This document shows positions 6,071 through 10,782 of a stretch of 10,782 nt of DNA, one piece after another. The notes under the pieces were generated by a model. It was given only the letters and a program-made list of their open reading frames with translations. It did no database searches and was not told the DNA's origin. Source of the stretch: Candidatus Woesearchaeota archaeon UBA119 (GTDB lineage: Archaea; Nanobdellota; Nanobdellia; Woesearchaeales; UBA119); contig DAWM01000045.1 in assembly GCA_002505945.1 (NCBI GenBank), positions 1 to 10,782 on the forward strand, given 5' to 3'. Positions within the stretch are counted from its first letter, which is position 1, and each line of letters starts with the position of its first letter. The translations under genes and the position numbers were made by a program.

Positions 6071-7021
6071 ATGGGATTTTTCTCAATTAATAAAGTAGCA
6101 GGAGACAAAGAAAAAGAGTTTGTAATTAACCCAGATATCACTAAATCATTCCCTTTGAAGAAAGAGAGATTCATCCTTATAAAAGATGAAAAGGCAGAAG
6201 ACACTCTATTTTTCATTGATGGAGGCATTCAAGAATTATACAAAAAAGGAAATAGCGCCTTTTATATTTTAAAAATAGCATATTCAGAATTCCTCACAAA
6301 GAAAAGAGTGGGAAGTAAGACATATGAAACAATTGTTAGGATAGATAGGGGGAATAAGATTGAGGTTTCCTTCAAAGATGATTTATCTTTCTTGGCTGAA
6401 AAAGACATCTTAGAGATTTCTGAAGAAAACGATTTTGAGGAGAATATAAACCAAATCAGACGAATCCTTGAGCTAGAACTCGCTACATACCTTTCTTCCA
6501 GCAATGAAAATGTTTCTATTGTTATTGATGGCAGTCTCCTCTGGAAAGAATATGATGAAAAGAACATAGATTCTTTAATAAAAACTAGTTTGGATAAGAA
6601 CAATCAGATTATAGGCTTATCAAAAAGCACCACCCTTACAACCAACAAAGGGAATAATGTAATAGATGTTTTATCAGAAATAGGACCAGAAGGCCAGAAA
6701 TGGCTTTATTTTCCCTTATTCTATGGCAAAAAGGGTTTGAAGTCTGGCTGTTTTAAACTCCATCCAAGAGCCCCTCTGGCCTTTAGATTTGATGTCTTAA
6801 ACGTAGAGGAGAATGTAACTAAAGAGAACCTGAAACTCATTCAAGCACTAATGTTCAACTCTACAGATGGTTGTTTTTTAGGGTACCCCTATGGATTAGT
6901 ATATGTGGATAAAATCGCCAGGATTTCTAATAATGAAGCAGAATACCTAAGAACAAAATATTTTCTCTCTAAGAAAAAAGAGGAGGTCAAAGCCCACGAT
7001 ATCCTGGACAATATGTCTTGA
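6071..7021 (+). CDS. nurA: NurA-domain nuclease
   Basis: 316 residues. NurA is the 5'-3' nuclease that works with the HerA hexameric helicase in archaeal DNA-end resection. Seen: a first acidic motif FFIDGG (47-52, Asp50); an acidic helix RRILELELA (130-138) that could supply the family's Glu; the central VIDGSLL (151-157, Asp153); GLSKSTTL (182-189), matching the loop with conserved Lys; FRFDV (238-242); and the C-terminal block GYPYGLVYVDKIARISNNEAE, split here at residue 271 onward, matching the family's tyrosine-proline and metal-binding end with Asp280. It is at the short end for the family. No HerA, Mre11 or Rad50 gene is in the window; the gene is monocistronic by its own promoter, and the next gene has its own TATA box 20 bases on. 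The family call rests on motif order, not on a search. Confidence 0.75.
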   Translation: MGFFSINKVAGDKEKEFVINPDITKSFPLKKERFILIKDEKAEDTLFFIDGGIQELYKKGNSAFYILKIAYSEFLTKKRVGSKTYETIVRIDRGNKIEVSFKDDLSFLAEKDILEISEENDFEENINQIRRILELELATYLSSSNENVSIVIDGSLLWKEYDEKNIDSLIKTSLDKNNQIIGLSKSTTLTTNKGNNVIDVLSEIGPEGQKWLYFPLFYGKKGLKSGCFKLHPRAPLAFRFDVLNVEENVTKENLKLIQALMFNSTDGCFLGYPYGLVYVDKIARISNNEAEYLRTKYFLSKKKEEVKAHDILDNMS

Positions 7022-7042
7022 TGTGCATAGAAGAGGTAATTT

Positions 7043-7050
7043 TTTAAATA
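7043..7050 (+). promoter_or_regulatory. TATA box for the PIG-L/glycosyltransferase operon
   Basis: TTTAAATA, part of a T6-AAATA run with AGGTAA upstream, centred about 24 bases before the ATG at 7070. This distance favours the ATG at 7070 over the in-frame ATG at 7079. The T-run also lies just after the nurA-like stop and could help to end that transcript. Confidence 0.6.
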
Positions 7051-7069
7051 TTGATGATTCCTTAAGCAG

Positions 7070-7768
7070 ATGGTAGATATGATAAAGAATAAAAAGGAGA
7101 CTAAAGTATCTCCTGAAAAAAAGCCTAAAAAAGTTTTGGTTATTTGTGCCCATTCTGATGATCAGATCATAGGAGCGGGAGCAACTCTCGCTAAATTTGC
7201 TGCGGAAGGTCAAGAGGTTATAACACTTATTCTTTCTAAGGGGGAATTTAGTCATCCTATTCAAAAAGGTCGTTATACTATGAAAACAAGGGTCAAGGAA
7301 TCTGAAGAAGCCAATAAAGTAATAGAAGGACATGATTTAAAGTTCTTCAACCTGCACGAAGGTAAATTTCTCGAGGAATATAGGACCTTGGGGGTGTTTC
7401 AGAATATAAGAAAGATAATGCAAAAACACCAACCATATAAGATTTTTACTCATTCATACGATGATGCGCATATAGATCATAGAAACACCTTTAACATTAC
7501 TAGTGAAGCGATAGATTCAATTGAGGGGTTTAAACCAGAGTTGCTTACCTTTGATGTGTGGAATCTCATTGACCTAAAAAAAAGAAAATATCCCACAGCA
7601 TATGTAGATGTTACAAACTACGCCGGCAAGAAAATCAAGGCCCTAAAGTGTTTTAAGAGCCAGAAAATCGCAATGATTAACCTCTCACTCCAGATTTACC
7701 TCAGCTTATTTATAAATGGGTTAAGGATTGGTCGACTTTTTGCAGAAAAATTCTATAAGGTGAGATAA
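7070..7768 (+). CDS. PIG-L/LmbE-family N-acetylsugar deacetylase
   Basis: 232 residues, the usual size. The family removes acetyl groups from GlcNAc-containing glycolipids or glycosides using a zinc ion. Seen: a charged 20-residue N-terminal extension; then VLVICAHSDDQIIGAGATLA (22-41), the AHPDDE motif in variant form AHSDDQ with zinc ligands His28 and Asp31 and base Asp30; the second motif HSYDDAHIDH (128-137), supplying the third zinc ligand from His134 or His137. A hydrophobic, basic C-terminus (about 200-232) could touch the membrane. Its stop shares one base with the start of the glycosyltransferase gene, so the two are co-transcribed and probably act on the same molecule. The natural substrate is inferred, not seen; a GlcNAc or GlcNAc-lipid is the family default. 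Confidence 0.9.
   Translation: MVDMIKNKKETKVSPEKKPKKVLVICAHSDDQIIGAGATLAKFAAEGQEVITLILSKGEFSHPIQKGRYTMKTRVKESEEANKVIEGHDLKFFNLHEGKFLEEYRTLGVFQNIRKIMQKHQPYKIFTHSYDDAHIDHRNTFNITSEAIDSIEGFKPELLTFDVWNLIDLKKRKYPTAYVDVTNYAGKKIKALKCFKSQKIAMINLSLQIYLSLFINGLRIGRLFAEKFYKVR
7759..7763 (+). promoter_or_regulatory. Shine-Dalgarno site for the glycosyltransferase
   Basis: GGTGA, complementary to the archaeal 16S rRNA 3' end (ACCUCC/AUCACC region), four bases before the ATG at 7768. Internal operon genes in archaea with leaderless first genes often use such sites. It fixes the start of the second gene and lies within the end of the first. Confidence 0.6.
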
Positions 7769-8904
7769 TGAAAAAGATCCTGGTTGCATCGGATTCCTTT
7801 CTTCCCAGATGGGATGGAGTTTCCCGATTCTTATATGAGGTCATTCCACGACTCAGAGATAATTTCAAGATTACGGTTCTGGCACCTATGTTTAATGGGA
7901 ATCCAGTTCCTATCAGGGGAGTGGATGTGGTCAGGGTTCCTCTTACAAGGATGAAAGCCGGAGACTATCAGATACCCAGGCTTTCTCCAAGGGTGGTATC
8001 AAGAGCAGTAAGTGAAGCCGATGTTGTCTGGACCAATACCCTTGGCCCCATATCTTTAGGAGCCTCTTTCTTTGCAAAGCTTCAACACAAACCCTTACTC
8101 TCCTATGTTCATTCAATTGAATGGGAACTCTTCCACTTAAGCATAATGAACTCTAAGATTCTTAGAAGTATAGTATATTGGATAACAAAACTGGTTGCTA
8201 AAATACATTATAATCTCTCTGATTTACTTATGGTGCCTTCTGAAGAAGTAGGAGACAAACTTACCTTTTCAGGGATAAAATCCTATAAAGTAGCAGTAAA
8301 ATTAGGGGTTGACATAAACAACTTCAAGCCTCCAAAGAATAAAATGACCGCTAAGAAAGAAATAGGATTACCTTCTGATAGTGTAGTTATAGGATATTGT
8401 GGAAGATTCGCTAGAGAAAAGGATTTAAAGACCTTAAGAAGGGCTTTCAACAGGCTGAAAATGAAAAGAAAAGAATGTAAATTATTGTTGGTGGGAAGTG
8501 GCCTTCAACAAATAAAGGATTCCTTTGCAAAGATGAAAGAAGCGATGCTTGTGGGAAATACTGATGAACCAGAGAAGTATTATCAAGCAATGGATATCTT
8601 TGTGCTTCCTTCTTTAACCGAGACAACAGGATTGACTGTTCTGGAAGCGATGTCTTCTCAGGTAGCAGTAGTTTCTACACCTGTAGGGATAAGCCCAGCT
8701 ATTATAAAAGATGGAGAGAACGGCTATCTGTTTGAGATGAAATCCGAGTATGAGCTATATAAGAGACTAGATAAACTAGTCTCAGACAGAATACTAAGAG
8801 AAAAGATTGCAAAGAAAGGAAGAGAACTTGTAGTAAATAATTTTTCATGGGATCAGACTACAAAGAACATCAATAAGATTCTGACGAGGTATACTGAAGA
8901 ATAA
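7768..8904 (+). CDS. Glycosyltransferase, family 4 (GT-B fold)
   Basis: 378 residues, normal for GT4. The N-terminal Rossmann domain opens with KKILVASDSFLPRWDGVSRF (2-21), the start typical of retaining GT4 enzymes with a glycine-bearing acceptor loop, and carries His115. The C-terminal donor domain has YCGRFAREKDL (210-220, with Arg213 and Lys218 as donor-phosphate contacts), LLVGSG (240-245), and ETTGLTVLE (285-293), the E-x7-E motif with Glu285 and Glu293, then the TPVGISPAIIKDGENGYLF block (304-322). No signal peptide or membrane helix is seen, so it is cytosolic, perhaps peripherally membrane-bound. It transfers a sugar from a nucleotide donor; donor and acceptor are unknown. It directly follows the PIG-L gene with a one-base overlap and its own Shine-Dalgarno site. 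Pairing with PIG-L suggests transfer of GlcNAc followed by deacetylation. No terminator-like hairpin is seen after it. Confidence 0.93.
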   Translation: MKKILVASDSFLPRWDGVSRFLYEVIPRLRDNFKITVLAPMFNGNPVPIRGVDVVRVPLTRMKAGDYQIPRLSPRVVSRAVSEADVVWTNTLGPISLGASFFAKLQHKPLLSYVHSIEWELFHLSIMNSKILRSIVYWITKLVAKIHYNLSDLLMVPSEEVGDKLTFSGIKSYKVAVKLGVDINNFKPPKNKMTAKKEIGLPSDSVVIGYCGRFAREKDLKTLRRAFNRLKMKRKECKLLLVGSGLQQIKDSFAKMKEAMLVGNTDEPEKYYQAMDIFVLPSLTETTGLTVLEAMSSQVAVVSTPVGISPAIIKDGENGYLFEMKSEYELYKRLDKLVSDRILREKIAKKGRELVVNNFSWDQTTKNINKILTRYTEE

Positions 8905-8928
8905 GCACCAAATAATAAGCATCAAATA
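8901..8928. repeat. Tandem 14-bp duplication at the glycosyltransferase stop
   Basis: ATAAGCACCAAATA is followed immediately by ATAAGCATCAAATA, one mismatch in fourteen. The TAA stop lies in the first copy. It looks like a recent small slippage duplication in the 53-base convergent spacer before smc. Confidence 0.75.
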
Positions 8929-8957
8929 GGGTAGACTAACTAAGAAAGAAAATCAGA

Positions 8958-10782
8958 TTAAAGCTTCAAAGAAATAATCTTACTAACTGGATCATTCATA
9001 CTGGTTCCATACAAAAAATCTGCTTCTGATATCATAACATCGTTATGGCTTATCACTACAAATTGCGCCTTCTTGGAATATCTTTTTATCCTCTGGGCCA
9101 ATTTCTCGCAATTCCTCTTATCTAAGGCAGAGTCTACCTCATCCAAGACATAAAAGGAAGCGGGTTCATATTCCTGAATCGCAAAAATAAAAGCCAGAGC
9201 AGTCATGGATTTCTCTCCCCCAGAAAGCCCTCTTAAATCCTGATATCTATTAGTGCCTAATTTAACCTTGATATTCATACCGCCTGCGAAAGGATCCTGC
9301 TCATCCTCAAGTTCAAGATACGCATTTCCTTCTTTAGGAAAGAGTTCTGAGAATATACGATTAAAATTATCCTTGATTACATTATAAGTCTTCAAGAAAT
9401 TGTCTTTTTTCTTTTGCTCTAAGTTCTGTATAAGATTAAGAACATCCCCCCTTTCCTTCTCTAAAGTCTTTTTCTTCTCAAGGAAACTGTCATACTCCTT
9501 TTGGATATTATCATAAACCTCCAAAGCCTTCATATTCACTACCCCAATATCCTCCATCATCTTCTCATATTTGGCAATCTCTCGCTTTATCTTATCTTCA
9601 TTTGCATCCTTAATAATCTCCACATCCTTATAATTCTCCATCTGCTTCTCCAATCCAGTCTTCTCCCCTTCCAACTGCACCTTCTTTAAAGAAAGCAGGT
9701 TCTGTTTCTGCTCTATTTTCCTTAATTCTTCATTATTCTTATCAATCTCCTTCTCTAATAATTCAATCTCTTTCTCAATCTTATTTCTCTTCTCAAACAA
9801 CTCCTTAAATTCAACATAGAACTCCTCAACCTTCTTCTCTTTCTCTTTAATCTTGCTCTCATTGTCTTCTATCTTTTTCTTAAGCTTAGTTATCTGCTGG
9901 TTAATCTCCTTCTTATCCTTAGCAAGCTCTTTCTTGGTTCTTTCAAGCTCTTCTATCTCCTTCTGCTGAGAATCTTTCTTATCCATATTCAGCTTCAAAT
10001 CAGAATCAATCTTCATTAATTCTCGCTCTAGGTTCCGAATGTTCTCTTCATATGTGGTAACCTCAGCAATCTTAACAGGGTCTTTAGTTTTGGCTATCTC
10101 ATCCTTAAGCTTCTGTCTGTCCATTTTGAGCTGAGCCAGTTCCCTGTTTGTCTTGGAGATTGTGTTATTTATCTCTGATAAATCCTTCTCTAACTTAGAA
10201 ATAGACTCTTGGAGTTCCTTCTTTCTGTCCTCATTCGCCTCTAAATCTTCATCACTCACATAAAGGCTCTTTTCCATTTTGATTATCTCTCCTTCAAGAT
10301 TGGCTTTTTTCCTCCTCAGTTCCTCTATCTCTGATTCTGTTTTCTCCTTTTCCTGCTCCAAATTCCTAATCTGATTGTTAAGTTTACCAAGCTCAGATTC
10401 CAGCTCTCCAATCTCTTTTGTGAATTCCTCTGTTTTGAATCCTAAGGATGATGACTTCTTCTTAAAACCGCCCCGCATGAGGCCACTGGCCTCCATAATG
10501 TCCCCATCAAGGGTTACCATCCTAACCCTACCGATACCTATCCTACGAGCAACATTCACATCCCTTACAACCAATGTGTTCCCAAGAATATATCTGAAGG
10601 CCTTTTTGTAAGCTGGAGAAGTATTTATCAGGTTTATAGCAAAGTCAATAACCCCCTCTACCTTCTTCAAGGATTGTAAATCAGGGCTTATTCCCTTAGG
10701 CTTGATTTTGTTTAGAGGAATAAAAGAAGCAAAACCTAATTTCTTTTCCTTAAGGTATTTAATGCAATCTGAAGCAGTCTGG
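8958..10782 (-). CDS. smc: Chromosome segregation ATPase SMC, 5' part outside the window
   Basis: The reading frame is open to the window's right edge, so the gene continues beyond it; the TTG at 10670 that can look like a start is an internal Leu codon. 607 residues are visible, about the C-terminal half. In order: the end of the hinge with LGFASFIPLNKIK and TLDGDIMEASGLMRGG (to about 10460); a returning coiled coil of roughly 340 residues (about 10430-9400) rich in Glu, Lys and Leu heptads, broken once near KTKDPVKIAE; the head-proximal DIGVVNMKALEVYDNI; then the ATPase head with signature motif LSGGEKS (9227-9207), Walker B and D-loop FYVLDEVDSALD, and His in VISHND. The Walker A half lies outside the window. 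SMC dimers bind and loop chromosomal DNA. A hinge of this type argues against Rad50, which has a CxxC hook. Convergent with the glycosyltransferase. Confidence 0.97.
   Translation of the reverse strand, partial: QTASDCIKYLKEKKLGFASFIPLNKIKPKGISPDLQSLKKVEGVIDFAINLINTSPAYKKAFRYILGNTLVVRDVNVARRIGIGRVRMVTLDGDIMEASGLMRGGFKKKSSSLGFKTEEFTKEIGELESELGKLNNQIRNLEQEKEKTESEIEELRRKKANLEGEIIKMEKSLYVSDEDLEANEDRKKELQESISKLEKDLSEINNTISKTNRELAQLKMDRQKLKDEIAKTKDPVKIAEVTTYEENIRNLERELMKIDSDLKLNMDKKDSQQKEIEELERTKKELAKDKKEINQQITKLKKKIEDNESKIKEKEKKVEEFYVEFKELFEKRNKIEKEIELLEKEIDKNNEELRKIEQKQNLLSLKKVQLEGEKTGLEKQMENYKDVEIIKDANEDKIKREIAKYEKMMEDIGVVNMKALEVYDNIQKEYDSFLEKKKTLEKERGDVLNLIQNLEQKKKDNFLKTYNVIKDNFNRIFSELFPKEGNAYLELEDEQDPFAGGMNIKVKLGTNRYQDLRGLSGGEKSMTALAFIFAIQEYEPASFYVLDEVDSALDKRNCEKLAQRIKRYSKKAQFVVISHNDVMISEADFLYGTSMNDPVSKIISLKL

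Noticed and set aside
9501..9689. Short plus-strand open frames antisense to smc, with Leu/His/Ser-rich products.
   Set aside because: Their composition is the complement of Glu/Lys-rich coiled-coil codons; no start signal precedes them.
8958..10670. A 570-residue protein starting at the TTG at 10670.
   Set aside because: The frame is open to the window edge and the 37 codons upstream encode recognisable SMC hinge sequence, so the TTG is internal.

Overview
The window looks archaeal. Several genes have a TATA-like box centred about 24-29 bases upstream of the start codon, with an A-rich purine stretch before it resembling a BRE. That is the layout of leaderless archaeal transcripts. The gene content agrees: an EndoQ-type PHP endonuclease, a NurA-family nuclease, an SMC ATPase and a membrane-anchored winged-helix regulator. 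The compact layout and the bacterial-type tRNA-guanine transglycosylase would suit a small-genome archaeon such as a DPANN lineage, but that placement is inference.

Layout. Bases 1-1576 hold two convergent, very AT-rich genes: the 3' part of a short-chain dehydrogenase (+) and an aminoglycoside-phosphotransferase/choline-kinase-like protein (-). Their composition differs clearly from the rest, and they look like the edge of an accessory, possibly sugar-modification, region. Bases 1728-4112 hold a probable two-gene operon: bacterial-type tgt, then endoQ. On the minus strand follow a DUF1461-like four-helix membrane protein (4099-4671) and a two-helix membrane protein with an outside carboxypeptidase-regulatory-like domain and an inside winged helix (4840-5994). 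The latter is divergent from a NurA-like nuclease (6071-7021). A PIG-L deacetylase and a family-4 glycosyltransferase follow (7070-8904), overlapping by one base. The window ends inside an SMC gene on the minus strand (8958-10782), which shows the distal hinge, the returning coiled coil and the C-terminal ATPase half.

How the genes may work together. EndoQ (cleavage at deaminated bases), NurA (end resection) and SMC (chromosome organisation) form a DNA-maintenance theme. Tgt exchanges a base in tRNA and is probably co-transcribed with endoQ. The PIG-L/GT4 pair resembles the PIG-A/PIG-L, MshA/MshB and BshA/BshB pairs, in which a GlcNAc-type sugar is transferred and then de-N-acetylated. The transmembrane regulator is a plausible single-protein sensor that could act on its own divergent promoter region. 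No RNA gene, insertion sequence or CRISPR array was seen, and no gene-free stretch exceeds about 170 bases.
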